A DNA stretch of 64,000 nucleotides from Telopea speciosissima (GCF_018873765.1 NC_057919.1:63626484-63690483); one strand, 5' to 3'. Shown: positions 1 to 12,700, counted from the first letter of the stretch. Translations and numbers: made by a program. The notes: generated from the letters alone by a model not told the origin.

Positions 1-2
1 TG

Positions 3-1749
3 GCCAAACAGACTCGTCCCAGTTATTCTTCATTAAATAAAAGAAGTGAGTCTCCTTTTGCTTTGGCTCATTCTGATGTGTGGGGCCCTGCCCGTTGTAC
101 TTCCATTTCTGGTCATAAATGGTTTATCTCCTTTATAGATTGTTATACTCGTGCCACCTGGGTATACATGATGAGCCATAAAAGTGAGGTCTTCCACTGT
201 TTTCAGTTGTTCCATCATATGGTTCAGACCCAATTCAATGCCACCTTGCGAATTTTACGAAGTGATAATGGCAGAGAATACATGGAGGGTCAGTTCCAAC
301 TTTATTTGGCTGTACATGGTATTGTCCATCAGACCAGCTGTATTGACACACCTACCCAGAATGGGATTGCTGAGAGGAAAAATCGACATCTCCTTGAGGT
401 GGCCCAGGCCATTATGTTTACACGGCAGGATCCTTCCCAATACTGGAGTGATGCCATTCTTACCGCTGCTTATCTCATCAACCGTGTGCCTACCCGTGTC
501 CTTGATGGTCGTTCCCCCGTTGACCTCCTCCAAAGTTCCTCCTCCTTTGTGGTTCCCCCCAAAGTTTTTGGTTGTGTCTGCTATGTTCGCAATCATCATC
601 CTCATGGGAAATTTGATCCACGGAGCATTTGGTGTATTTTTCTGGGCTGCTCTGCGACCCAGAAAGGATACAAGTGTTATCATCCACCTACTCGATGTAC
701 TTTTGTCTCCATGGATATTGTCTTCCATGAGTCCTTGTCGTATTATTCTCAGACACCTCTTCAGGGGGAGCAGGATCAAGGTTTTGAAGATGTGTCTGCC
801 ATTCTTCCGGCTCCTATTCAGGGGGAACCCTCTGTAACTTCAACCCCTACAGTGGTTCCCCATCAGGGGGAGCGTAGACCAGTCAGTCAAATCCCTGTTG
901 ATAAAGTATATACCCGGGAGCGCACAAGACAAGTTGAGACTACCACCACCACCATACCACCTCTACAATCGTCTGCACTTGATCCAGATTCAGACCCTGC
1001 TACATCATCTGGTAAGGATCCTTCTCTTGACTTACCTATCGCTGTTCATAAAGGCATTAGGTCATGCACCCAACACCCCATCTCCAATGTTGTTTCCTAT
1101 GATGTTTTATCTCCTTCCTACCGTGCATTTGTTTCTTCTCTTTCCTCTGTTTCTATTCCTCATAAATGGCAGGAGGCGATTGCAGATCCAAAGTGGAAAG
1201 CAGCCATGATGGAAGAAATGACGGCCTTATTTAAAAATGAGACATGGGAGCTAGTTATTCTTCCTTCAAGAAGAAACCAGTCGGGTACAAATGGGTATTT
1301 GTTATTAAGCAGAAGCTAGATGGAACAGTGGATAGATATAAAGCCAGGCTTGTGGCCAAGAGCTTTACTCAGACTTATGGGATCGACTACCAGGAGACAT
1401 TTGCCCCAGTTGCGAAGTTGAACACTGTCCGGGTCTTACTGTCTTGTGCTGTCAACCTTGGCTGGGACCTACAGCAATTGAATGTCAAAAATGCATTCCT
1501 TCATGGAGAGTTGGAAGAGGAGGTTTATATGGAAGTTCCTCCAGGTTCTTCCCCTGACAAGACCCTTGGGAAAGTCTGTAGGCTAAAAAGGGCACTATAT
1601 GGGTTGAAGCAATCTCCACAGGCATGGTTTGGTAGGTTTCATAAAGCCATGGTCTCCTGTGGATACAAACAGAGTAATGCTGATCACAATCTGTTCATCA
1701 AGTGAAAGGGAGAAAAGGTCACTCTTTTTATAGTTTATGTTGATGACGT
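3..1749 (+). pseudogene. Copia polyprotein remnant: integrase core and first part of reverse transcriptase
   Basis: The frame is open from base 3 to a stop at 1317-1319. It encodes the integrase core with the three acidic residues in AHSDVWGP (Asp codon at 75), RSDNGREY and NGIAERKNRHL, followed by the Copia C-terminal domain and a low-complexity linker. A frameshift near 1268 moves the RT (GYKWVF, RYKARLVAKSFTQ, NAFLHGELEEEVYM, LYGLKQSPQAW) to the next frame. A TGA at 1703-1705 interrupts LFIK-KGEKVTLF. The reading reaches the catalytic YVDD codons at 1736-1747, where the hAT element begins. It cannot make a functional enzyme. Confidence 0.93.
1742..1749. repeat. Left target-site duplication of the hAT element
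   Basis: GATGACGT here compares with GTTGACAT at 6652-6659. Six of eight bases match, and both differ by one base from GATGACAT, the Copia target inferred from the reading frame. Eight bases is the hAT target-duplication length. These bases encode the DD pair of the RT active site. Confidence 0.75.
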
Positions 1750-4700
1750 CAAGGTTCTAAGACTCGGGTCTCGGGGGCATCTCGGCCAAGCCAGAAACCG
1801 AGTCGAGTCGAGATCTCGGCGAGTTGGTGCAAATTTTTTTTTTTTTTACTCGAACCCCCAACTTTGTGGGTTTTACACATATTTTGGGTCTGAAACTTGG
1901 TATCTAGCCTATTTCAGGCCATTTAAACACAATGGCATGCCCAGATTTGCCAAAAAACAAGTCCAAATATGAGTTTTACTTTGGACCATAGGTTGGTAGG
2001 CGACGAGTCGTACTAAAAGTCTAAAACAACCTACTCTATATATAATTCAGTAAAACTTAGCAAATTTAGCAATCAAAACATTCTAATTAATACATATCAA
2101 ATTATCAATCAAAACATTCAAATAAAAAATACATTACATCAATGTTCACTGAATTTGTTACATAAAATATGATTGAGTAATAAATTCATCCCCACATTGA
2201 TCCACAAAGAATTCCCATGTCATGGAATTGCTATAGTATTGCACATAGTATGACACAGCTACCATATAAGTCTTCTCATCAACATATACCAATCTCCCTA
2301 TCTTAGGGTACATGGGAGGTTGTTGGTATGACGTGTAAGATCCACTGCTACTGTCATATTAAGTTTGAGGCATATATGGCTGGTTTGGGACTGGAAATAT
2401 GTACCCAAAACCTGACCCAGAGCTTTGTCTGTCATACTTAGCTGCTGACTGCCCATACTGACCATAGGCACTATAATCAGAACCGGTGCTCTCCTGGCCA
2501 TAGTCATAGCCATAATGATGCTGAGATGATTGCCATGACTAATGCTCACTAGTAGTATCTATACTCATGCTTCCGAAACTTGCAAGCATGGTGTTAATAC
2601 TGTTGTCATCATCTTGAGCATCTGACTGATGTGAGTGTTGGCGACCCTTCTTTCTTTTGTATGTTTTAGGGTGGCCACCATGGTCTTGATCTTAAGTGGC
2701 ATGCGTAAACTAAGACTCACCGGTGAAACGCACAGGGTCCCCCTGCGTTCCCACCTCATACTGGTACTGCTCGCGCATCCCCTCATGACAATCATCATAA
2801 TAACCGCCACTCGGCATGCCACGACCACCACCACCACCACCACCATCATCACCATCACCATCATCACCACAACCATCATCATCAGCAGCAGGACTTGCTA
2901 CAGCAGGCTCAAAAGGTTTCAGTGACTCTGCATGTGCATACCCCTCTTGCGACGACATATAATCCTCAACATCAGTGCCGGTTACAGACGCAATGGTGGG
3001 GTCTGACCTACCCCCAGGCTGATCCATATCAGGTGTACCACGATCCCTCACCCACTGGAATAGGGGATCCTCATCGTCATCAGAGTCCTCTTGGAAAATG
3101 TTGGACAGTTCAATGGGTTCTTTATCATTGGCCTCAATTCCTTCACGTATGTGCCTCATCCTTAATCTCGTATTGTAGTGCATATACACAAGTTGCTCGA
3201 TCGTTCGCTACCCAACCTGTTCGCCTCTTTGAATGTATCAATGAGAATGTACTCGATTGCGCTCACATCAGGAGGATGGACAAGTTTGTGAGAGCTCTCA
3301 CTGCTACCTTCCTCGAGGTTGGGTGAACTTGTACCATAAAGCACCCACCGATCTTGCATTACATATATAGAATAGTAAGAATATGTACATTCTAAAGAGA
3401 TAAAATTATAATTCATAAATGTAAATATGTAATATCATGCCACCTACCAGGGTCTGACTTTTGTCTACCCTCCACTGCAGCTTGCCGACCGAAACTTGCT
3501 GAGGCCTCTCTAAAGTATTTGATCTAATTTCAATTTGAGGAATTAGCATTTCCTATTTAGTAATTACATTCATAAACTAACTACCAAAGTCTCATACTCT
3601 CACCTCATCATTGCAATGATTGTGTCTTTGGATTGAGCTCTAACCGCGATGGTTTGAAGCGCCTCTAACAATTCTATGTCTAGCCCAAGATCATGGGAGT
3701 AGTGATACTTTGGATTCAAATAGTATGCTGGGAAAGTAGACACCACAAATACGATTTGTTAGTGACTTTACTGACTTAATGCCTTTGGGTTTTGAATATG
3801 TAAATGTAAAAAAGTTATAACATTTAAAGTGTAAAGTATGTTGAACTCACCAACTTTATGCAATGGATGACTCAAGTGCTTCTCCCACCGCTCATCAATG
3901 ATGTTAGTGTAGGACTTTGCACTTCGAGGTATAGCAGCTCTAACCATTTCCTTCATTTTTTGGATGGCAGCATAAATGTGGGCCAAGGCAGGCTTCTTCT
4001 CTATATCAACCATCCTCAGTACTGCCACAACTGGCTCTAATATGGCAACCACTTGCAGTGGTCTGTTGTGCTGCCTTTGCATCTCCTGACTTAGAACCTT
4101 GCCAACCAAACCATTTATCACTTGCAAACATAGACCTCAGACCTATCGCCTTAGTCTGAAAGCTCTTCAATGCAATGTAATTGGTGGCAAATCGAGTGAC
4201 ACCATGCCTCACTAAATCTCCATTGCATTTCTCCCTCAACAAGGCTAGAGCATAAGAATGGTTGTACACAAAAGTTGTCACTTGTCTTGCCTTATTTACC
4301 ACACCCGCCACCAAAGTCTTTTTCCCCATGTCCTTCAGCATTAAATCAATAGAATGGGCTATACATGGGGTCCAAAAGAGCCGGATCCTCTTACTCTTCT
4401 TATTCATCAACTTCTCTCCAGCCTTTTTAAAGTTAGAACCGTCATCCGTCACAATTTGGATAACGTTCCTTGGTCCTACCTCCTCCACCACTTGCTTCAA
4501 CTCCTTATACAAGTATGATGCATCCTTTACATTATTTGATGCATCGATGGACTTCAAGAATACAGTCTTTCCATTGCAACTCACCATGAAATTTATGATG
4601 GATAGTCTAGTAGGTCCAGTCCATCCATCAGCCATAAGAGTAACCCCATATGTCTCCCACATTGGCTTCAAACTATCAATGTAATCTTTCAGCTCTTGTA

Positions 4701-6651
4701 CCTCCTGAAGCAAATATACATTGTATAATTCATGTGGTGAAGGTCCCTTCTATCCTGCACCAGCCCTCCCTGCAGCATCAAAGAATGCATTATAGTATGT
4801 TCCTTGTGCTACATTGGCTGGAATTCCATGGTAAAGCATGAACTTGCTGAAGGCTTTTCGTGCTTCCTCTTGTTTACCACCAAATATTTGCGGGATGGTT
4901 GGCTGGTAGGCATCTTGTTGCCTAAAAGTTGTGGGATCCTGCTTAAAAATGGGATCTGGAGCTTGTACTCGTGGTCGGGTTTGGGGTCGTGGTATATTTC
5001 TTGTCCCAGTGCTTTTCCTCCTCTCATCTTCTTGCACTGGTGCAGCTGAGCCAGATCCACCAGCTCCTCTTACTTGCTCATATGTTCTTATATTCTTAAA
5101 ATGAAAACTTTGTCTACTCTCAGCCAAAGCCTGCTGGTAAATTCTCAATTCAGCCTCTGATAGAAACTCACCAGGTGGAGGCCCAATGTCAGTATCATCT
5201 CTGCCACGGACCTCTACACCAGTCCTCTCTAGTACTTCCTCTGTGCCTCATCAAACTCTTGTTGCATTCTTTCCCTCTCAGCTTTCTTTAATCTTCCTCC
5301 TTTCAAGTGTTGTGCCATTGTCACTTTCACTTGGACAGGAACATTTGGGCATGAGACAACATCCTTGCCTGCACGGACAAGTGTTGCTTTAACCTAGTGG
5401 CTCCTCCAGGATAGCAACTTCCTACAATAATTGCATTTGGACTTCTTTTTGTCTCGGACATGGAGACTCCATGTTGCCATGCTATATCAGACATTGTGTA
5501 CAAAATGTCTTATATTTTACACTGTTACATAAAAAAGCATGTATTAATAACCATGGATCACTTAAAGTAAGGTATTCAAGACTTAAAGTATGTTATTCAT
5601 AACTCTTAAACGTAATGTCAAGCAACTAGAACTATGAAATAACTATCTCTTATTTATCCCCTAACCCTAGTATTTATTTCTTAATTAAAAATAATATTTT
5701 GAATTTTTTTTAAAAATATTTATAACTTAAAGTATAAGAAAAATATAATGTAATGATGTATTTGACACCATTTCAAGTTGAATATTATGTACATATGTTG
5801 TACATAATTTTCCATAAGCAACAAGTATTTTTCCTTAATATTATATATATTTTATAAATTTTTATAATATATTTATTAAATTTGAAAAATAAAATAATTT
5901 TTTTAATGGGTGAAAATAAAAAATTAATCCATGGGGCTGTAGAGCATCCCAAGTTGTTTAACATCTATCAAATTCATTTTCAAACAATCACTATTCATCC
6001 TATTTTTTTCATTTTCTTTTTTCAAATAAATCATTTATTTTTCCAGAAATTATAATAAAAAATTTAATAACTGAAAAATAAATCCGACTCCATCAAGTGA
6101 TAGATCGGGCAAAGATGTTTAACATAGATCAAAACCACATGAATCTAACAAGTATTACACAAATTTTTTTGAAAAAAATAGATTTGGGAAAAATTAGAAA
6201 ATACCTTTGAAATCCAAAAATAGGTGATGATTTGGAGCTGAATCTTCACTTTACCACTTGAATCTCACTTTAAACATCATAATCCACCAAAGATTTGAGA
6301 GAAATAGGAAGAAATTTGAGAAAGAGAGAGCTCTTGGAGTGTTTTTCTCTAAACTTTAGAGAGCTTTGGACAGAACTCGAGATTTCCGAGTTCTGTACAT
6401 TGCTCTCTTTTAAAAAAATGGGCATATGGGTCATGAAAACTGGGTAAAAAACCATATAACTCGATACCGAGATCTCGTCGAGTTCTCGGCGAGATATTGA
6501 AATTTTATAACTAAAAAAAACAGAGAAATGGCAATCGAGACTTGGCCGAGATCTCGGCGAGATATTGCAGTTTTAGGAACCGACTCCCATCTCGACTCGC
6601 TATCTCACAAACCGAGAAACTCGGCGAGATCTCGCGAGTTCTCGAACCATG
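1750..6651 (-). mobile_element. hAT DNA transposon inserted in the Copia RT
   Basis: The element is about 4.9 kb and breaks the Copia RT frame exactly. The ends form an imperfect terminal inverted repeat: left CAAGGTTCTAAGACTCGGG, right end read in reverse CATGGTTCGAGAACTCGCG. Subterminal blocks of repeated CTCGGCGAGATCTCG-like words occur at both ends (about 1765-1830 and 6460-6640), which resembles transposase-binding repeats. Flanking 8-bp duplications are recognisable. The interior carries a decayed transposase on the minus strand, so the hAT gene points opposite to Copia. AT-rich noncoding DNA fills 5500-6260. The domain content fits the plant hAT group with BED, DUF659 and dimerisation domains. 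Confidence 0.92.
2330..5480 (-). pseudogene. hAT transposase remnant (BED finger, DUF659, C-terminal dimerisation domain, low-complexity tail)
   Basis: Read on the minus strand. From ATG at 5480 a BED-type zinc finger begins (KSKCNYCRKLLS, then GGATRLKQHLS in another frame, then VVSCPNVP), broken by two frameshifts. A linker follows at 5148-4753, with an in-frame TAG at 4750-4752. The DUF659/catalytic region at 4713-4100 includes LMADGWTGPTRLSIINFMVS, QIVTDDGSNFKKAG and WTPCIAHSIDLML. Another shift near 4095 leads to SKSYTNIIDERWEKHL, a plausible GTGAGT donor near 3850 and the next exon (AYYLNPKYHYSHDLGLD) near 3700. The dimerisation region lies around 3500-3240 (LYGTSSPNL and a Ser-Thr segment). 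The tail is Asp/Gly-rich and then YGQ-rich to about 2330. There are too many lesions for activity. Confidence 0.88.
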
Positions 6652-6659
6652 GTTGACAT
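6652..6659. repeat. Right target-site duplication of the hAT element
   Basis: GTTGACAT is the partner of 1742-1749. Immediately after it the Copia frame resumes as GVTGNDADEV, which shows that the two halves were once contiguous. Confidence 0.75.
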
Positions 6660-7595
6660 AGGTGTGACTGGTAATGATGCAGATGAAGTTTCTCACCTGA
6701 AGACTTTCTTGGGACGAGAATTTGACATAAAAGATCTAGGACAGCTAAGATATTTTCTTGGGATTGAAGTTGCCCATTCTCCCAAAGGCATCTTTCTCTC
6801 CCAAAGAAAGTATGTCTAGATTTACTATTAGAGACTGGTTTGCTTGGTTGTCATCCTTGTGACACTCCTTTGGAAGCTACTACTCATCTGCAAGAGAAGG
6901 ATGGTGAATCTGTTGATAAGGGCAGATATCAACGATTGGTGGGAAAACTGATTTATCTCTCTCACACCAGACCAGATATTGTTGTTGCTGTAAGCCTAGT
7001 AAGCCAGTTCATGCATGATCCTAATTCCACTCACATGGCTGCTGTTCTTCGTATTCTCCAATACTTAAAATCAGCTCCAGGAAAAGGGATCCTTTTGTCT
7101 CCTCATGACCATCTTCGCATTGAGGCTTACACAGATGCTGACTAGGGTGGTAATCCTGACAGGAAGTCTACCTCAGGCTATTATACTTTTGTTGGAGGAA
7201 ATCTGGTCATATGGCGGAGTAAAAAACAAAATGTTGTGGCAAGATCTAGTGCTGAAGCTGAATTCCGTGCTATGGCCCAGGGCATATGTGAGTTATTGTG
7301 GCTTCAGAGTTTACTCCTAGATATCCGTGGTTCTGTTCATCTTCCAATGATGTTGTACTGTGACAACAAAGCAGCAATTAGCATTGCCCACAATCCAGTG
7401 CAGCATGACCGTACAAAACATGTGGAGATCAACAGACACTTCATCAAGGAGAAGTTAGAGAGTGGGCAGATTTGTATCCCTTTTGTGAGGTCTGGAGATC
7501 AACTAGCTGATGTCTTCACCAAAGGGTTGAGTGGGAAGTTGTTTCATCCTAGTCTAGTCAAGTTGGGCATGTGTGATATCTATGCCCCAACTTGA
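6660..7595 (+). pseudogene. Copia polyprotein remnant: end of reverse transcriptase and RNase H
   Basis: This continues the same Copia polyprotein after the hAT element. RT C-terminal motifs are FLGREFDIKDLGQLRYFLGIEV and SQRKYV. A one-base loss near 6814 precedes LETGLLGCHPCDTPLE, and then comes the connection region (RYQRLVGKLIYLSHTRPDI). Copia RNase H has YTDAD, where the expected Trp codon is TAG at 7143-7145, then DRKSTSGYYTFVGGN, SSAEAEFRAM, YCDNKAAI and HVEINRHFIKEKL. It ends at the natural polyprotein stop at 7593-7595, just before the polypurine tract. Two lesions block expression of this half. Confidence 0.93.
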
Positions 7596-7602
7596 GGGGG
7601 AG
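7591..7602 (+). other. Copia polypurine tract
   Basis: GAGGGGGAG lies immediately 5' of the 3' LTR and overlaps the polyprotein stop. This is the normal position of the plus-strand primer in LTR retrotransposons. Confidence 0.8.
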
Positions 7603-7803
7603 TGTTGAGTTATGTTACCCGATATTATAAGGGTAGTTTTGGTATTTCTCTGTATTTTTCTCCTTCTATTTCCCTATAGCTATCATGGTCGGCTATACAG
7701 GGTTATTGATGTAATTTCAGTGCTTTTATGAAAGTTATAAATATAAGGGCTGAATAATCATATCGATTATTCTAGCCATTCCCTAAATTCTGTTTTGTTA
7801 ACA
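7603..7803 (+). repeat. Copia 3' LTR (201 bp)
   Basis: It begins TGTTGAGTTATG directly after the polypurine tract and ends TTTTGTTAACA, giving the TG...CA ends of an LTR with a short inverted repeat (TGTTGA/TTAACA). A TATAAATATAAG word lies at about 7737-7748. The 5' LTR is outside the window, so the flanking duplication (AATAA or similar follows) cannot be tested. Confidence 0.8.
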
Positions 7804-8831
7804 ATAATAATGTATTATAAGAATTCAGAATAATGAGTTATGATTCACATGGAAATCAGAAAAGACAACCATATTTCAGTAGGTACCAGGACTTATCAAA
7901 TCAATGGTATCCCATCCTGTTCACAGAAAGACAGAGAGACAAAAATAGAACATCACACAAGAATAATTTTCAAGATATGAAATAAAAGGACAAATGACTT
8001 GGAATAGCCAACTAGAAACATTGGGGTCCAATATAACTCAAATTCAAATTCTAAATATACAACAAAATTAATCAACAATTGGAAAACTTTCTGGAGCAAA
8101 CAATGTGCTCAAGGCAATGCCCAGGTGACCAAAAATGTGTGTGCAAGAAATTGCCTATCAATAGTTCAAAGCTAAAATCAAGTTATTAACCAAGCATTTT
8201 AAGGATTCACTATTTATGATACTAGCAAAGGCTCCTTAAAAACTTTAATGAGAGGATTATTAAATTCTGTAGGAAATTGGGGTGGTCAAAGCAATAATTT
8301 TACACACACACACCCCCCCCCCCCAAAAAAAAAAAAAAAAAAAAGAAAGATAAACAGATCAACACAACAATTTCTTAACCTTAACACAAAGCAGAAAACA
8401 ATACTCATACAAGTGACAAAACCAAATACTGCAAAGAGTAGTCTGATCTCCAGTACCCATTGACTGACTTCATTTTTTATTTTGGGTGAATGACTGACTT
8501 CATTTTAAATTAGAAATTGTGGTCGTCACTAGTAGAGTCGATTGAATAGTCAATCCTGAGGCAACATTTTAACTACATTGCATGGAGACTGGTGCAGAAA
8601 CAGCACAAAAGAGGCAATTATCTGAGAAGTTAATAGAATTATTCAGTATGCTCTCCGACGAGATGTCTCATATGCCCATTTTTCAGACAATGGGGGTTTC
8701 CATGTCAAATACATTCAAAGCATGGGGCATGAAGAAATTTGGTACGAATGCTCAAGGACCAAGGTACAGACTTCAAAGGAAAGTTGATCTGTTCTAACCA
8801 TACCAATTGCTGAGTTCTCATTAAGGTTCAC

Positions 8832-8877
<46 letters not shown>

Positions 8878-9750
8878 TAATATATAATTAAACAGAAGCA
8901 ACTAATACCACATTCTTGCATAGAAAATAAACAACATATTTTAAATTCTTATTATATCCATAATCCAATCATAAATACTTGGAGGAACTCGATAATGAGA
9001 TACGGGTTTGGATCTAGAGATGATACATGAAGATTCCCATACAGGGTACAGAAGACAAAGCTACCCAATTATTTTTACCATTTTCTCAACATTATCTACA
9101 GGTTTTCAAATAACTTCTTAATTGATAATTACTCCTTTACTTCTTAAAGTATTTGCCTTTCTTCATCATTGTAGGCAAAGTCGTGGTTTGTGTAGGTTTT
9201 GAAAGAGAACATATGGTGCGATTCTTTGCTAACCATATCCTTGGTTGCTGCAAACTTTTTATGGGTTTGTCAAGCATGGCTCACTACTAGTCATTGACGA
9301 CTTTACAAGTTATGACACGCTACATCTATATGAATTGAGAATTATATATAAATCAATAAATAATCAGTCATTACTGATCCAGACAGTCTCAGTAGTTACA
9401 ATTTCTGCTTGCTTAGCCACTTCAATATCTATCAGCAAAAACTCATTCAAATAGGCCAAATTTCAGCAAGCCCAGGCTAAAGACATGTGTCCAAAACAGA
9501 TTTCAAAAGTTTCAACCTTGAGCATAACAGATACAGTATGCCACGATGCAAAAGCTTTCAGGATCATGCTAGATAGAAGTTCCACAAAAGTTGAGATAAA
9601 TTCAGGTAAGCATGTTTTCTTGCAGACTAGATATGGACGATTTAATACTGTTGAGGACTAAGAGAAATAACAAGTTGTTAAAATAATTCTATCTTCCTCC
9701 ACAAATTGAAGGATGACACGTGAGAATATTGGAGGAAATAAATAGCATAC
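7804..9750. other. Gene-free stretch left of the phytyl ester synthase exons
   Basis: AT-rich DNA without a recognisable gene. Both strands were searched for the next exons of the phytyl ester synthase (after FIMG) and none was found. It holds a C-run/A-run at 8311-8343 and an (AG)n microsatellite. A short plus-strand ORF at 8582-8797 has no recognisable domain. If the host gene continues leftwards, this stretch is intron. Confidence 0.6.
8835..8874. repeat. (AG)n microsatellite
   Basis: About 20 perfect dinucleotide units. Confidence 0.95.
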
Positions 9751-12700
9751 CCATAATGAAGCTAAGTAGATAAGGTACAGTGATGTGAAGTTCATCCGGC
9801 AAAGCCTTCAAGACGGGGAGCAAAGGTTGAAGCTGGGACTTGCCAAATGATGTTGCTACATGAAAAGGAAAGAAATATATAAACTGTATGCATCAAGAGG
9901 GGGGGGGGGGGAATCCCGACTTTGTAATGAAAAAAGTTAATCTGCAAATTTTCCCACTGACCTGGATTGACTAAAACCAACACTAGATCGATAGTAGGGT
10001 TACGAGCAGCAACTGCAAGAGCTAAGCATCCTCCCAAAGAATCACCAACTAAATAAATTGGCTTATTTGGAGAAAATGTATGCTCAAGTACCAAGATGTT
10101 TTCAACAAATTTCACTAGCCCTTCACAAGAGAAAACCCAATAAACTGATAAATATTTAATGTATAACAAAAACTAGTTTCATCAACTTTAACAACAAAAG
10201 GTTGACATTTAGGTGAAAATCTCACAGCAATTCAAAAAATAGGATACCTTTTTAACCATTAATATGTAAGACTGCACCATTACAAAAAAGAATAGAAAAG
10301 AAATCCAATCAAACACACCAAGGAAAACTCAGTGAATATTAAGAAATACTGAACAATCAGGACCTTCAAATGGTGTCCGATCATAAACAGGAATGTGCAT
10401 GCATCTAACTTCAAAAACCCTGCAGCCAAAGCAATTACAAATTAGTACAAATACTGACTTAGGTATGAACCGGGTTTGATAAAACATAAAAGTACACAAA
10501 AAGTTCAACTATAGCATTTATTAAAATTAAAATAAAATAAAAAAACCTCAAGTACAATTTTTTCACAAAGGAGGATAAAAAATGCAGTTTCTCAAGACAT
10601 TCCATGTTAATGGTTTCAAATGGCATGACTCCGGCATGAAGAAACTACAGAAAGAAAAATAATAAATGGAAAGATACAGATGATTCCCTGATTTTCTCCT
10701 GGTATATACTTCAAATTGTTGCAAAGGTTTGGAGGAAGGAACAAGGAAGTGTGGAACCCACATATGTTTTGGGATGGGAATAACTCAACATCTTTCTTGC
10801 TTTCTTTTGAGAAGGCAAATAATATTGTTCCTCCTCAAGGAGTCCTTTATTGGATAATGAAAACCATATGGAAAGGCCAAAAACAAAAGGAGAAACCAAT
10901 ACACAAAGGCATAGACAATCGGTGTAGACCCAAGCACTGTTGACTCAAATGTCATTAGAGCTCAGGAAACGATGGTCTTTGATCTACAAAAGGACTCCAC
11001 AAGATACTTAACATTATTTTTCAACAGGTCTCACTATCTGACAATTGGATGGCTGACTATTGGTGGTAGTAAGCTGGAAAACTGGAAGCAGCAGTAGCAG
11101 TGGCAATATATATAGAGAGAGAGAGAGAGAGAGAATGGGCTGGAAGAAAGAAATTTAATTGTATGTTGAAGAGACATTGGGGAACATGGATTATTTTATT
11201 TTGGCAATGATCACTATAAGAAACTAACTAATATTAAAAGTTCCTATTTAGTCACTTTTGGTTCATTTTAGACGAGTTTTAAACTTTTAATGAAAAAAGA
11301 AAGCTTTTCTTTATCCTTTTACTCTACATCTTGATGTAGAATCTTTGGTTCAAAAATCAAATCAATCTTCAAAAAGTGAAATTAAAGCCCAAAATAACCT
11401 AGAACAAAAATCAGCTAAAGTGGAAGCAGAAGATAGAAAGGTTTCTGTTTAGGTACAAAACAGCATATGAAATGTAGGAAAAAAATAGATTTTGAAGATA
11501 AATTAGAATGAGGGTTTAGAGGAATGGCAGTGGATTATTGGGATGGGCTAGCATTAAATAGAACGAGGGTTTTGTGCAGTTGGAGAGTGAAAATCACTAC
11601 ATTCATTGTAAAATTTGTATGGCACGTAGATCTGTATAGTAACTGCACAGCCCAAGTCATATGACAACTCAAAACCCGCTAAATAGAAGTCAAGACTAAA
11701 GTAGAAAACCTCTCTTAAAAGCATCTGGCTGACCTACAAAATCCTAATTACCATCCAAACTACAAATAACCAGAACTAACATAACTAGCAATGTAGAAGA
11801 AGTGAGGAAGAAAGGAGAGAAGAGACTACCGCAAGAGAGAATGCAGTCCATAACAGCGGCAGTTCTCTCCCCATTGTTTATATAAGTAATCAATTACAAT
11901 ACCCCAAGGACTAGAAGACTCTTCAGTCCTTGCGTTAGTAGAAGACTTATTAACCTTAGCATTAACTACTAGAAACATCTAAAAAACTAAAACTGACTAT
12001 CACAGGGGTCTGACAATAATATCCCTGCGGTACTACAAACATAAACATATCATATCTTAACACAAAGTTTCAACATTTTGACCATAAGACAAGGTACTCC
12101 ATCTGCACCCTCCACCCCTCCCCCCAAAAAATTGTGGCGTTCTAAATGAAGTTCTGTTAAAAATGGACACAACTAGGGATGCTTTAGAACCAAGAGGTTT
12201 AAAGATAAGCCAGCAGAAACCAAATAAGGGGTGCATATTTTAACAAAAACAGGACTAGAAATGAAAAGATTGGTTAAAACTGATTACCATGAGATACCTC
12301 AGAACAATCATTTTCATTGTCTTGGTCTAATAAAAAATAGGGAGGGTAACTGAAGAGGATGTTTCCCATATGATTAGAGTCAAGAATGAAGTGGAGTGGA
12401 GCTTCTATAGTGTTGGATGATTGATGCATTCCATTAAGGCCAGGAACATTTGATGTAACAAAATGTTAGGCAACAAGAAAACAACACATGTATAAATAGC
12501 AAAGAAAAGGATGTTGAGTTGGATGGATGACAAGACCGTGAATAATAGAATCAAAATTGAAAGCATTCAAGACAAATTAGGAGAAGTAGTTAAGTTTTAA
12601 TGTTAGGGAACAAGTAGGAAAGGAAGAAGAGATTGGAGGAGGAAGAAGAAGAAGATGGAGACAAAGAGAAAAGAGAGGGATGTATTTCGGTGGGAACTCT

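Larger units (their letters stand above)
1..7803 (+). mobile_element. Ty1/Copia LTR retrotransposon, 3' portion, split by a hAT insertion
   Basis: The integrase, reverse transcriptase and RNase H order (IN before RT) defines a Copia element. The 5' LTR, gag, protease and the start of integrase lie left of the window, because the reading frame is open to base 3. The 3' LTR ends at 7803. The coding region carries a frameshift near 1268, a TGA at 1703-1705, a 4.9 kb hAT insertion at 1750-6651, a one-base loss near 6814 and a TAG at 7143-7145, so the element is dead. It lies between exon 5 of the phytyl ester synthase gene and wherever that gene's later exons are. Confidence 0.95.

Noticed and set aside
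2565-2925. His/Thr-rich plus-strand and Val/Met-rich minus-strand ORFs
   Set aside because: They are other-frame readings of the Asp/Gly-rich tail of the hAT transposase.
8582-8797. 71-residue plus-strand ORF that might be an exon
   Set aside because: No recognisable domain, no supporting splice partners, and it does not match the phytyl ester synthase on either strand.
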